Source: an uncultured Lachnospiraceae bacterium (lineage in GTDB: Bacteria; Bacillota; Clostridia; Lachnospirales; Lachnospiraceae). Taken from it: a stretch of 42,263 nt of DNA. Under the pieces are notes generated by a model that saw only the letters and a program-made list of their open reading frames with translations, was not told the origin of the DNA and made no database searches. The stretch lies in assembly GCA_947037115.1 (NCBI GenBank), contig CAMQTN010000018.1, positions 1-42,263 of the forward strand, in the 5' to 3' direction. Made by a program: the position numbers and the translations under genes. Below, one piece after another: positions 30,109-37,555 of this stretch. The first letter of the stretch is position 1; each line of letters begins with the position of its first letter.

Positions 30109-30146
30109 TATGGGAAGTGTAGACAATGAGTGGAAAGGCTTGAGTC

Positions 30147-31328
30147 ATGGCAGAACAGAAACGAGATTATTATGAAGTGCTTGGCGTAGAGAAAAGCGCT
30201 GATGACGCCGCCATTAAAAAAGCATATAGAGCTCTGGCTAAAAAATATCACCCGGACATGAATCCCGGGGATGCAGAAGCGGAGAAAAAATTTAAAGAAG
30301 CCTCGGAAGCCTATGCAGTTTTGAGCGACCCTGAGAAGAGAAGACAGTATGACCAGTATGGTCATGCTGCCTTCAGCGGTGGGGGCGGCGCAGGCGGCTT
30401 TGGCGGCTTTGATTTTAACAGCGCTGATTTTGGCGACATATTCGGAGATATATTTGGGGATCTTTTTGGCGGCGGCAGACGCAGCGGCGGCAGAAGCAAC
30501 GGCCCTATGAAAGGCGCGAATATCAGAACCAGTGTCCGTATCAGTTTTGAGGAGGCTGTTTTCGGCGTGGACAGGGAGATTGAGCTGACCCTGAAAGACG
30601 AGTGTACCTCCTGCCATGGCAGCGGTGCGAAGCCGGGAACCAGTCCTGAGACGTGCGGCAAGTGCGGCGGTAAAGGTCAGGTTGTTTTCACCCAGCAGTC
30701 GTTCTTCGGTACGGTGCGAAATGTACAGACCTGTCCTGACTGTCACGGCACGGGCAAGGTGATAAAGGATAAATGTCCCGACTGCCGGGGTACGGGCTAT
30801 ATTGCAAATAAAAAGAAGATACAGGTTTCCATACCTGCCGGTATCGACAACGGCCAGTGCGTCCGCATTCGGGATAAGGGTGAACCGGGTACGAACGGCG
30901 GCCCCAGAGGCGATCTTCTGGTGGAGGTAGTAGTCGGCAGACACCCGATCTTCCAGAGACAGGATGAGAACATTTATTCTACGGTTCCCATGTCCTTTGC
31001 CGTTGCGGCGCTGGGCGGTGAGATCGTGATTGATACCGTGGACGGCAGGGTGATCTACGAGGTGAAGGCCGGTACACAGACTGACACAAAGGTACGTCTC
31101 AAGGGTAAAGGCGTTCCTTCCCTGCGGAATAAGGATGTGCGGGGCGACCACTATGTGACGCTGGTTGTGCAGGTGCCGGATAAGCTTTCTCATGAAGCGA
31201 AAGATCTTTTGAAGAAGTTTGATGAACACGCAGGCGATTCGCTGAATGCGGCGAAGAACATATCCGCGGATACTCACGAAGAACAGACGGGCGGCAGCGG
31301 GAAAAAGAAGAAAAAATTTAAATTTTAG
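30147..31328 (+). CDS. dnaJ: Chaperone protein DnaJ
   Basis: Co-chaperone that stimulates DnaK ATPase, 393 residues. The J domain has its HPD tripeptide at 35-37 ([11 protein letters not shown]). A Gly/Phe-rich linker follows (about 75-120). The zinc domain has four CxxCxGxG repeats ([32 protein letters not shown]), then the two C-terminal beta domains and a lysine-rich end. Last gene of the heat-shock operon, 83 bases after dnaK, with the double-hairpin element in the spacer, and followed by a terminator. Confidence 0.97.
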   Translation: MAEQKRDYYEVLGVEKSADDAAIKKAYRALAKKYHPDMNPGDAEAEKKFKEASEAYAVLSDPEKRRQYDQYGHAAFSGGGGAGGFGGFDFNSADFGDIFGDIFGDLFGGGRRSGGRSNGPMKGANIRTSVRISFEEAVFGVDREIELTLKDECTSCHGSGAKPGTSPETCGKCGGKGQVVFTQQSFFGTVRNVQTCPDCHGTGKVIKDKCPDCRGTGYIANKKKIQVSIPAGIDNGQCVRIRDKGEPGTNGGPRGDLLVEVVVGRHPIFQRQDENIYSTVPMSFAVAALGGEIVIDTVDGRVIYEVKAGTQTDTKVRLKGKGVPSLRNKDVRGDHYVTLVVQVPDKLSHEAKDLLKKFDEHAGDSLNAAKNISADTHEEQTGGSGKKKKKFKF

Positions 31329-31356
31329 GAACAGATCCACAAGAGGATACTTACGG

Positions 31357-31384
31357 AAGCCGCGAGAAGATTCCCGCGGCTTTT
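31357..31384 (+). terminator. Terminator of the dnaK operon
   Basis: AAGCCGCG (31357-31364) pairs with CGCGGCTT (31375-31382), followed by TTCC; a short U-tract but a GC-rich stem. Confidence 0.75.
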
Positions 31385-31401
31385 CCAGTTCGAAAAATTC
31401 C

Positions 31402-31430
31402 TTGCAAAAGCATGTCAGGAATGGTATCAT
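31402..31430 (+). promoter_or_regulatory. Promoter of the exopolysaccharide operon
   Basis: TTGCAA at 31402-31407, 17-base spacer, TATCAT at 31425-31430, placing the transcript start about 200 bases before cpsB. Confidence 0.7.
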
Positions 31431-31636
31431 AAATTTCGTAAATAACTGGTGCAGAAAGCTCAGACATGGAAGGCTGGGTATGGTTCGGGGTTTCAACGGT
31501 GGTCAAGGACAGGGAGGTCGAGCATTTTTGTTCCGGCTTTTATTTTTTTGTGGTCCTGTTGAAACTTTTGGCATTGGTCATTCGTATTATACCCATGAGG
31601 GCTGTTATGTTTTGACAGAACCCGTATTGGAGGCAA

Positions 31637-32380
31637 ATGGAAACATATATTGATATTCACTGCCATATCCTGCCGGGGGTAGACGACGGTTCGGACAGTA
31701 TGGAGACAAGCTTGAAAATGCTGCATATGGCGGATGAAGACGGAATTTCACAGATCATCCTTACACCGCATAATAAGCCTTGGCACAGTAATAAAGGCCA
31801 TATCAGAATGAATGATAAAGTCAGCCAGTTACAGGAGCGGTTGCGTCAGGAAGGGCTTGGCATAAGATTGTATACGGGCAGTGAACTGTATTACCGCAGC
31901 GGCCTGGCGGAAGAGCTTGATCAGGGAATGGTACCAACTCTTGCCAATTCCCAATATGTACTTGTTGAATTTGATCCTTCGGCCGATTATGATTATATAA
32001 GAAACGGTATTTATTCGCTTCTCATGGGAGGATATTATCCGATTGCCGCGCATATAGAGCGGTATAAGAATGTATGCTGTAAGATGGGCAGAATCATTGA
32101 GCTGATTGAAATGGGCTGTCTCATGCAGGTGAATGCGGGAAGCATCATGGGTCAATATGGGATCGGCGCGAAACAGCTTACGAAAAAAATGCTGAAACAG
32201 GACCTGGTCCATTTTGTTGCGACAGACGCGCATGACCCGGATCACAGACCTCCACATCTTTCCAGGTGTGCACAATACATCGGCAGAAAATACGGAGAAA
32301 GCAGCAGGAGGCGGCTGTTCTATGACCATCCGCTGTGCGTGCTGCATGACGAATACATAAGGAATCAGGAAGAAGACTGA
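31637..32380 (+). CDS. cpsB: CpsB/YwqE-type tyrosine-protein phosphatase (PHP family)
   Basis: Manganese-dependent phosphatase of 247 residues that dephosphorylates the capsule tyrosine kinase CpsD and so resets polymer synthesis. PHP metal ligands are visible: DIHCHILPGVDDGS (His8, His10), LTPHNKPWHS, GSELYY, AAHIERY and ATDAHDPDHRPP. TTGGAGG is 5 bases before the ATG. It is the first gene of cpsB-cpsC-cpsD; only one base separates its stop from the cpsC start. Confidence 0.93.
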   Translation: METYIDIHCHILPGVDDGSDSMETSLKMLHMADEDGISQIILTPHNKPWHSNKGHIRMNDKVSQLQERLRQEGLGIRLYTGSELYYRSGLAEELDQGMVPTLANSQYVLVEFDPSADYDYIRNGIYSLLMGGYYPIAAHIERYKNVCCKMGRIIELIEMGCLMQVNAGSIMGQYGIGAKQLTKKMLKQDLVHFVATDAHDPDHRPPHLSRCAQYIGRKYGESSRRRLFYDHPLCVLHDEYIRNQEED

Positions 32381-32381
32381 T

Positions 32382-33107
32382 ATGGAAAATCATAGGGATA
32401 ACGATATTGTCGAGATAGATCTGCTCGAGATTATCAGCATTTTATTAAACAGATTTTGGGTTATTTTTGGGGTGGCACTGTTAGCGGCGGCGGCCGGGTT
32501 TATGATCAGTAAATTTGTGCTTACGCCCACTTTTGAATCCACCACAAAGATCTATATACTGAATAAGTCGGAGAACACAACGGTTACATACAGCGACGTG
32601 CAGATGGGAACACAGCTTACCAAGGATTATGCGGAACTGATTAACAGCCGATATGTATTAGAGACAGTCATTGGACAGCTTTCCCTGCCTGAAATGGAAT
32701 ATAAGGACCTGCTGAAGAAAGTCAGCGTGCATACGCCCACAGATACGCGAATCGTGTCTATCACCGTGACAGACTATGATCCGCAGCAGGCACAGGACAT
32801 TGCCAACTGTATTAGGGAAGTGGCCGGGGAACATATCCAGAATGTAATGGATATTGAGGCGGTCAATGTGGTGGAAGAAGCGAACCTGCCCACGGTCAAA
32901 GCAGGGCCAAGCGTGATAAAATGGACGGCGGTCGGCGGCATTCTGGGTGTATTTCTGGTCTGTGCGGTCATTCTGATACATTATCTGCTGGACGATTCGA
33001 TCAAATCTTCAGAGGATGTTGAGAAATACCTGGGGTTGAGCACGCTTGCCCTGATACCGATTACACAGAGTGTAAACGATGATAAACAGAGGAATAAGAG
33101 GAAGTAA
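32382..33107 (+). CDS. cpsC: CpsC/CapA-type polysaccharide co-polymerase (Wzz family)
   Basis: Membrane protein of 241 residues that controls chain length and activates the CpsD kinase through its cytoplasmic end. The Wzz domain begins with the usual DIVEIDLLEIISILLNRFW. Two transmembrane helices (about 21-45 and 183-205) flank an extracellular helical region, and PxxP-like LPTVKAGPS precedes the second helix. The cytoplasmic tail is short, as in Firmicutes CpsC. Its start is one base after the cpsB stop and cpsD follows two bases later, so the three are translated together. Confidence 0.93.
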   Translation: MENHRDNDIVEIDLLEIISILLNRFWVIFGVALLAAAAGFMISKFVLTPTFESTTKIYILNKSENTTVTYSDVQMGTQLTKDYAELINSRYVLETVIGQLSLPEMEYKDLLKKVSVHTPTDTRIVSITVTDYDPQQAQDIANCIREVAGEHIQNVMDIEAVNVVEEANLPTVKAGPSVIKWTAVGGILGVFLVCAVILIHYLLDDSIKSSEDVEKYLGLSTLALIPITQSVNDDKQRNKRK

Positions 33108-33109
33108 AT

Positions 33110-34000
33110 ATGCAGGAAGTCAAATTGCACTTGGACCAACGTGCAGATTTTCATACAAAAGAAGCTTATAAGACACTGCGCAGCAACGTTGAATTTTGTG
33201 GCGGCGATGTAAAAATTATCGCGGTGACGAGCTGTACGCCCCATGAGGGCAAGACAAGCGTTGCCATGGAACTGGCAAGATCCTTTGCGGAGGCGGGCAA
33301 CAGGGCACTGCTGATTGATGCGGATATGAGAAAATCCGTGCTGGTGAGCAGATACAAGACCGGTGCGGTCAAGTATGGGTTAAGCCACTGCCTGATCGGA
33401 AAATACAAATATACGGACGCCATGTGCCAGACGAGCATCCCGCGTCTTTATATGATTTTCTCAGGGCCGGTGTCTCCGAATCCGAGTGAACTTCTCGGAA
33501 GCGAGAGGTTCGCTGATATGCTGAACGTGATGCGGACGGCCTTTGATTATGTCATTGTGGATACGCCCCCGCTTGGCAGTGTGATTGACGCCGCCGTGGT
33601 GGCGAAGCACTGTGACGGCACGGTGCTGGTGGTGGAGAATAACGCGATCAGTTACCGCTTTGTCCAGAGAGTAAAAGAACAGCTGGATAAATCCGGAAGC
33701 CGCATTCTGGGAGTTGTCTTAAATAAGGTAGATTTCAGCGGCAAGAACAGTTACGGGTATTACGGCAGATATTATGGTAAGTATTATGGCAAATATTACG
33801 GCAAGTACGGCTATGATCTCGATGAAACCCCGGCGCCTAAGCAAAAACGTGAGAAACCGATAGATTCGAAGAGGGCGGCAGAGCCAGACAGGCTCGAGCG
33901 GCTGGAACGTCTGGAGAGAACAGACCAGTTTGAACGGCCGGAACGGGCATACCGGCGAACAGAAACGGAAAAAAAAACGGTAAACAGAAACGCCTTGTAG
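33110..34000 (+). CDS. cpsD: CpsD/CapB-type tyrosine kinase (BY-kinase)
   Basis: Bacterial tyrosine autokinase of 296 residues, cytoplasmic, activated by CpsC. Walker A is HEGKTSVA (44-51), Walker A' is ALLIDADMRK and Walker B is VIVDTPP. The autophosphorylated tyrosine cluster (about 214-236) is built from four YYGK/YYGR units encoded by a 12-base DNA repeat. An unusual charged tail follows, including RLERLERLER, for about 60 residues beyond the cluster where typical CpsD ends. The tail crosses a run of nine A (33969-33977), after which the frame closes at TAG 33998-34000. A one-base slip in that run would join this protein to the LCP protein that follows. Confidence 0.92.
   Translation: MQEVKLHLDQRADFHTKEAYKTLRSNVEFCGGDVKIIAVTSCTPHEGKTSVAMELARSFAEAGNRALLIDADMRKSVLVSRYKTGAVKYGLSHCLIGKYKYTDAMCQTSIPRLYMIFSGPVSPNPSELLGSERFADMLNVMRTAFDYVIVDTPPLGSVIDAAVVAKHCDGTVLVVENNAISYRFVQRVKEQLDKSGSRILGVVLNKVDFSGKNSYGYYGRYYGKYYGKYYGKYGYDLDETPAPKQKREKPIDSKRAAEPDRLERLERLERTDQFERPERAYRRTETEKKTVNRNAL
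33758..33805 (+). repeat. Four tandem 12-base repeats encoding YYGK units
   Basis: Consensus TATTAYGGYARR, at 33758, 33770, 33782 and 33794, directly encoding the tyrosine cluster of CpsD. Three 9-base units encoding RLE lie further on (about 33890-33916). Confidence 0.9.
33969..33977 (+). other. Nine-A homopolymer at the cpsD/LCP junction
   Basis: GGAAAAAAAAACGG: nine A where polymerase or ribosome slippage, or a sequencing error, can occur. Adding one A (or a -1 slip) makes cpsD continue in the LCP frame as NGKKNGKQKRLVVAAAA-like sequence. Confidence 0.8.
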
Positions 34001-35025
34001 TGGCAGCAGCAGCCGTTCTTGTGACCCTTGGGCTGCTGTTTGGCGGTTCCGTGGCTGTCAGGGCAATCGGAAAACGCCGGTTATACAATAAACCTGTCAC
34101 CGCACAGCCGACATTACAGTCCACTGTGGCAGAAGGGGCCCTGACGGAAGAAGAAAATGACAGATGGCAGGAAGGCTGGGTGAAATACCAGGATACTGTC
34201 TACGAATATAATAAGGAACTCCTGACATTTCTGGTTATGGGTATTGACAAGCAGGATGAGGTGGAGGAGGTGGAGGAAGGAACCGACGGTGGACAGGCTG
34301 ACGCCCTGTTTTTAGTGGTTCTGAATCCGAAAGACGAGAGCATCAAAGTGGTGGGCATCAACAGAAACACCATGACGGATGTTGACATATATGATGACAG
34401 CGGAGAATATATCTCCACAGTAAAGGCACAGCTTGCCATACAGCATGGTTTTGGCAACGGTATGGAGGAGAGTTGTGAATACCAGAAAAAGGCGGTGGAG
34501 AACCTTTTCTATCAGTTACCCATACATGGATATGTGGCAGTCAATATGAGCGCCGTCTCCATGATCAATGACGCGGTGGGAGGCGTCGATGTGACCGTTC
34601 CCGGAGATCTGGCCGGATTCAATGAGGATTTTGTAGAAGGACGTACCCTGCATCTGATGGGTGAGAATGCATTCTGGTATGTGAAGTACAGGGACACCGA
34701 TACATTCGGTTCCGCAGATATGAGGCTGGACAGGCAGAAGCAGTATTTGAACGGCTTTATCAATGTGGCAAAACAGGCGGTACATGAGAACAGGTCTGTT
34801 GTCATAGATTTGTATCAGGCTGTAAAACCGCAGATGGTGACTGACATTTCTCTGGATGAAGCGGCCTATCTTGCACCGATCCTGTCAGACTACGCATACG
34901 ATGAGGAAGACTTCTATACTTTGCAGGGAGAGACCGTGATGGGAGAACAGTACGAAGAATTTTATCCGGATGAAGACGCTGTGTTTGAGATGATATTGGA
35001 TGTATTTTATGAAAAAGTGCAATAG
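34000..35025 (+). CDS. LytR-CpsA-Psr (LCP) family wall ligase; start unclear
   Basis: Membrane-anchored LCP protein that transfers polymers from the lipid carrier to peptidoglycan; 341 residues from the GTG at 34000. A transmembrane segment opens the protein (AAAAVLVTLGLLFGGSVAV), then the LCP domain with LTFLVMGIDKQDE, GQADALFLVVLNPK, INRNTMTDVDIY, NLFYQLPIHGYVAVNM, and the Arg-rich YVKYRDTD and MRLDRQKQYL. The GTG overlaps the cpsD stop and has no Shine-Dalgarno. In frame upstream lie the basic residues RNGKKNGKQKRLV, just what an N-in anchor needs, but no ATG, GTG or TTG occurs back to the stop at 33931. So the real product may be a CpsD-LCP fusion by slippage, or the A-run length may be wrong. 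Confidence 0.88.
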   Translation: MAAAAVLVTLGLLFGGSVAVRAIGKRRLYNKPVTAQPTLQSTVAEGALTEEENDRWQEGWVKYQDTVYEYNKELLTFLVMGIDKQDEVEEVEEGTDGGQADALFLVVLNPKDESIKVVGINRNTMTDVDIYDDSGEYISTVKAQLAIQHGFGNGMEESCEYQKKAVENLFYQLPIHGYVAVNMSAVSMINDAVGGVDVTVPGDLAGFNEDFVEGRTLHLMGENAFWYVKYRDTDTFGSADMRLDRQKQYLNGFINVAKQAVHENRSVVIDLYQAVKPQMVTDISLDEAAYLAPILSDYAYDEEDFYTLQGETVMGEQYEEFYPDEDAVFEMILDVFYEKVQ

Positions 35026-35830
35026 ATGGGGAAGAAAGTGCATATGGAATGGCGTGCCCTTCCTGATTACAGTGTGTCTTCTTGCAGGGTGCGGCAGGAA
35101 TGACAATGCGGCGGTACAGGAAGAGGCAGACGACGGCCGGCAGACGGCGGAAATCTCTGACGAGAGTGCCGGCGGGCCGGTACAGGAAGAGGAAATCCCC
35201 GGTGAGAGCGCTGCGGATGTACAGATAGATTTTGCCGCACTGCGGGAAGAAAACCCGGACATTTTCGCGTGGATTTCCATCCCGGAAACGGACATAGACT
35301 GCCCGGTGCTGCAGAGTACGCAGGGAGATGATTTTTATGAGAGCCATAATGCTTACGGACAGGAGGACGAACACGGGGCTGTCTATATCGAGCTTGCCAA
35401 CCTGACCAGCATGTGTGATTTCAATACGGTGCTGCATGGCAAGACAGGGGATGACGAAAACGGGCCGTTTGCAGGATTATACCGTTTTGCTGATCCCGGC
35501 TTTTTTGATGAACATGAGCGTTTATACCTGTATCTGGACGGCAATGTCCTGACCTATGAAATATTTGCCGCCTATGAAAGAGAGAATACAAGCCTGCTTC
35601 GCAGTTATGATTTTACCTATATGGAAGGCTGCCAGCAGTTTTTGAATGATTTGTACAGCATCAGAGATATGACCATGAATCTGCGGGAGGGCTGGGAAGG
35701 CATTACCCCTTACCACTTCCTGATCACGCTGACCACACAGCGGGAGGATGACGCTGACAGACAGTTTGTAGTTCTTGCAATCCTGACACAGGATGCAGCG
35801 GGAACCATTGACCGAATCGTTGCTGAATAG
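35009..35830 (+). CDS. Sortase B-like lipoprotein lacking the catalytic Cys
   Basis: Class B sortase fold, 273 residues, predicted lipoprotein with lipobox LAGC (Cys28) after a hydrophobic signal, followed by an acidic linker to about residue 70. The core keeps IFAWISIPETDIDCPVLQ, DDFYESHNAYG, GAVYIE, the catalytic-type His143 in TVLHGKTG, and Arg251. The nucleophile position, normally TLSTC, reads TLTTQ, with Gln244 in place of Cys. It is therefore not expected to be a transpeptidase; a binding or scaffold role is inferred. Real class B sortases have a membrane anchor rather than a lipobox, another difference. The start overlaps the LCP gene by 17 bases (ATG 35000 is an alternative), so it is coupled to it. 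Confidence 0.82.
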   Translation: MKKCNRWGRKCIWNGVPFLITVCLLAGCGRNDNAAVQEEADDGRQTAEISDESAGGPVQEEEIPGESAADVQIDFAALREENPDIFAWISIPETDIDCPVLQSTQGDDFYESHNAYGQEDEHGAVYIELANLTSMCDFNTVLHGKTGDDENGPFAGLYRFADPGFFDEHERLYLYLDGNVLTYEIFAAYERENTSLLRSYDFTYMEGCQQFLNDLYSIRDMTMNLREGWEGITPYHFLITLTTQREDDADRQFVVLAILTQDAAGTIDRIVAE

Positions 35831-35880
35831 AAGATTCTATTTAAGGATACCCGGACAACGGGAAAAAGGAGGAATTTATA

Positions 35881-36474
35881 ATGAAAAAAATGTTAGCATT
35901 GACACTTGCAGGGGTGATGGCAGTATCCATGCCTGTTATGGCGGCAACAAGCCCGACGGCGGATTCTTACAGCACGGCGTCGCCTTCGTCCGCAACAACA
36001 GTATCTGCTGTTACAGCATCCGGCGTTTCGCACAGTGTGGCAAAAGCGGCGGCAGCGGAGAATAAAACGGTAGGAGAATACATGAATAATGCCGTGACAG
36101 AAGTCCCGGGACTTAGTTCGGTCGTACCTCTTGGACAGGGCGGCCATGTCATCATCAACGGCGTACCCAGCAACCAGACATTCTCAGTCCTGAAACCCAT
36201 CGCTGAAAATGTAAATCTGGCGAAAGCGCAGGCGGCGGCTTTGGGCGGAACTGTCCTGAATGTGGCACAGATCAGCGCGTCTGTTACCGGCTTCAATACG
36301 GCGACGGTAAACTTCTATCTGCAGGGCATCAGGACAGGACAGAATATCAAGGTTTATCAGCTGGTGAACGGGCAGTGGGTGGAGCTTACTGTCACAGAGA
36401 TCAGAGATGATCACATTGTGGTTGATATGACATCCCTTGGAACGCTGGCATTCATCGAGGTGCCTGCAGTTTAA
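35881..36474 (+). CDS. Secreted protein of unknown function
   Basis: Protein of 197 residues, not recognised. A classic signal peptide (MKKMLALTLAGVMAVSMPVMA, likely cut after AMA-type VMA) is followed by a Ser/Thr/Ala-rich stretch (23-60), a helix-rich middle (VGEYMNNAVTEVPGL), and a C-terminal beta-rich domain ending VDMTSLGTLAFIEVPAV. That last pattern recalls short beta-sandwich repeats at the ends of clostridial surface proteins. There is no LPXTG-type or NPQTN-type sorting signal. AAAGGAGG is 6 bases before the ATG. It lies between the Cys-less sortase and the priming transferase, so an extracellular role in polymer assembly is plausible but unproven. Confidence 0.75.
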   Translation: MKKMLALTLAGVMAVSMPVMAATSPTADSYSTASPSSATTVSAVTASGVSHSVAKAAAAENKTVGEYMNNAVTEVPGLSSVVPLGQGGHVIINGVPSNQTFSVLKPIAENVNLAKAQAAALGGTVLNVAQISASVTGFNTATVNFYLQGIRTGQNIKVYQLVNGQWVELTVTEIRDDHIVVDMTSLGTLAFIEVPAV

Positions 36475-36496
36475 GTATCTGAGAAATGATGATCGT

Positions 36497-36524
36497 ACTG
36501 CCGCTTTATGCGGCAGTGCGTTTT
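36497..36524 (+). terminator. Hairpin before the priming transferase gene
   Basis: ACTGCCGC (36497-36504), loop TTTAT, GCGGCAGT (36510-36517), then GCGTTTT. A compact terminator-like hairpin inside the operon, probably partial. Confidence 0.6.
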
Positions 36525-36546
36525 GGTAAACGGGTTTGGAGTGAAA

Positions 36547-37260
36547 ATGGGCGAAAATATTATGCTGAATATCAATACCACTGAAAAACCAATGCCGCGG
36601 ATTGGAAAACTGAATGCTGACAGATATCACATGCGGGAAGTGTATCGGAGAAAAAATCCTGTTTACCTGAGAATTAAAAGGGGGATGGATGTCCTGCTGT
36701 CAGCAACGGCATTAGTCTGCCTCTCACCGGTCTTTTTGGCGACCGCGGCCGCGATTAAGATTGAGGATAAGGGGCCTGTGTTTTTCTCTCAACCGAGGGC
36801 CGGAAAGGACATGAAGCCTTTCAGGATCTATAAATTCCGGAGTATGCGTACTGATGCGGATGAAAAACTGTCGGAGATGTTGAAAGATAACGAGCAGACG
36901 GGCCATGCTTTCAAGATCAAGGATGATCCCCGGATTACGAAAGTGGGTAAGGTTATCAGGAGGTTTTCTATCGATGAACTGCCTCAGCTGATCAACATTA
37001 TCAAGGGAGATATGAGCATCGTCGGCCCAAGGCCGATTTTGACTTTTCAGATGGAAGAGTGCAATCATTATGAGCGGCAGCGGCTTGTGGTGCAGCCGGG
37101 GCTGACCTGTTACTGGCAGATTGGCGGCAGGGCCAATATCAAGTGGGAAGACTGGGTTGAGCTGGATCTGGATTACATAGAGAATATGAGTCTGTGGACA
37201 GATATTAAGATTATTGTGAAGACGATCCCTGCGGTGTTTGACAGGGAGGGAGCGTATTAG
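36547..37260 (+). CDS. Priming sugar-phosphate transferase (WbaP/CpsE C-terminal type)
   Basis: Membrane enzyme that loads the first sugar-1-phosphate on undecaprenyl phosphate to start repeat-unit synthesis; 237 residues. Only the catalytic bacterial-sugar-transferase domain is present, after one reentrant hydrophobic helix (RGMDVLLSATALVCLSPVFL). Conserved elements: IKIEDKGPVFFSQPRAGKD, FRIYKFRSMRTDA, the Asp-Glu motif in RRFSIDELPQLINIIKGDMS, IVGPRPIL, PGLTCYWQIGGR and YIENMSLWTDIKIIVKT. GGAG is 6 bases before the ATG at 36547. The initial sugar (glucose, galactose or N-acetylhexosamine) cannot be told. Confidence 0.93.
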   Translation: MGENIMLNINTTEKPMPRIGKLNADRYHMREVYRRKNPVYLRIKRGMDVLLSATALVCLSPVFLATAAAIKIEDKGPVFFSQPRAGKDMKPFRIYKFRSMRTDADEKLSEMLKDNEQTGHAFKIKDDPRITKVGKVIRRFSIDELPQLINIIKGDMSIVGPRPILTFQMEECNHYERQRLVVQPGLTCYWQIGGRANIKWEDWVELDLDYIENMSLWTDIKIIVKTIPAVFDREGAY

Positions 37261-37555
37261 GGACTAAAAGAGAACCTTGAAAATTATATACCTTATAACG
37301 GAATGAATGTGTGCTGAAAATCGCTTGCATATATTGGAAAGTTTTGTTAAGATAAATATACTTACAGATGTGTTATAAAACTTCTTATTTCTGATAACAC
37401 ATTTCTATGTTTCCCTTCGTAGGGAATGTGATAAAGTTTCAGGCTTATCGCCAAAGAATTTCAATTATTTATTTTAACGAAGCCTAAGTGATGAAAGCGT
37501 ATCTGTAGTTGTTCTTTTATACTTCTTTCATGGCTGAGGGCATGAAAGGAGAAAA
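37261..37555 (+). promoter_or_regulatory. AT-rich intergenic region with structured leader
   Basis: No gene in 295 bases. A promoter, TTGCAT (37325-37330), 17 bases, TAAGAT (37348-37353), is followed by a leader of about 195 bases with four inverted repeats: ATGTGTTAT/ATAACACAT (37368-37376, 37394-37402); TTCCCT/AGGGAA with TCGT loop (37411-37426); AGGCTT/AAGCCT (37441-37446, 37480-37485); CTTTCATG/CATGAAAG (37525-37532, 37541-37548). The last one abuts and partly covers the ribosome binding site AAAGGAG of the next gene. Composition turns AT-rich here. Confidence 0.6.

Larger units (their letters stand above)
31329..31636 (+). promoter_or_regulatory. Intergenic region: dnaJ end, then long EPS leader
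   Basis: This 308-base region carries no gene. It contains the dnaJ terminator (31357-31384), the capsule promoter (31402-31430) and a leader of about 200 bases. In the leader a large stem-loop pairs GTTTCAAC (31490-31497) and AGGAC (31506-31510) with GTCCT (31553-31557) and GTTGAAAC (31558-31565), followed by TTTT. Two T-rich runs lie in its loop. Confidence 0.65.
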
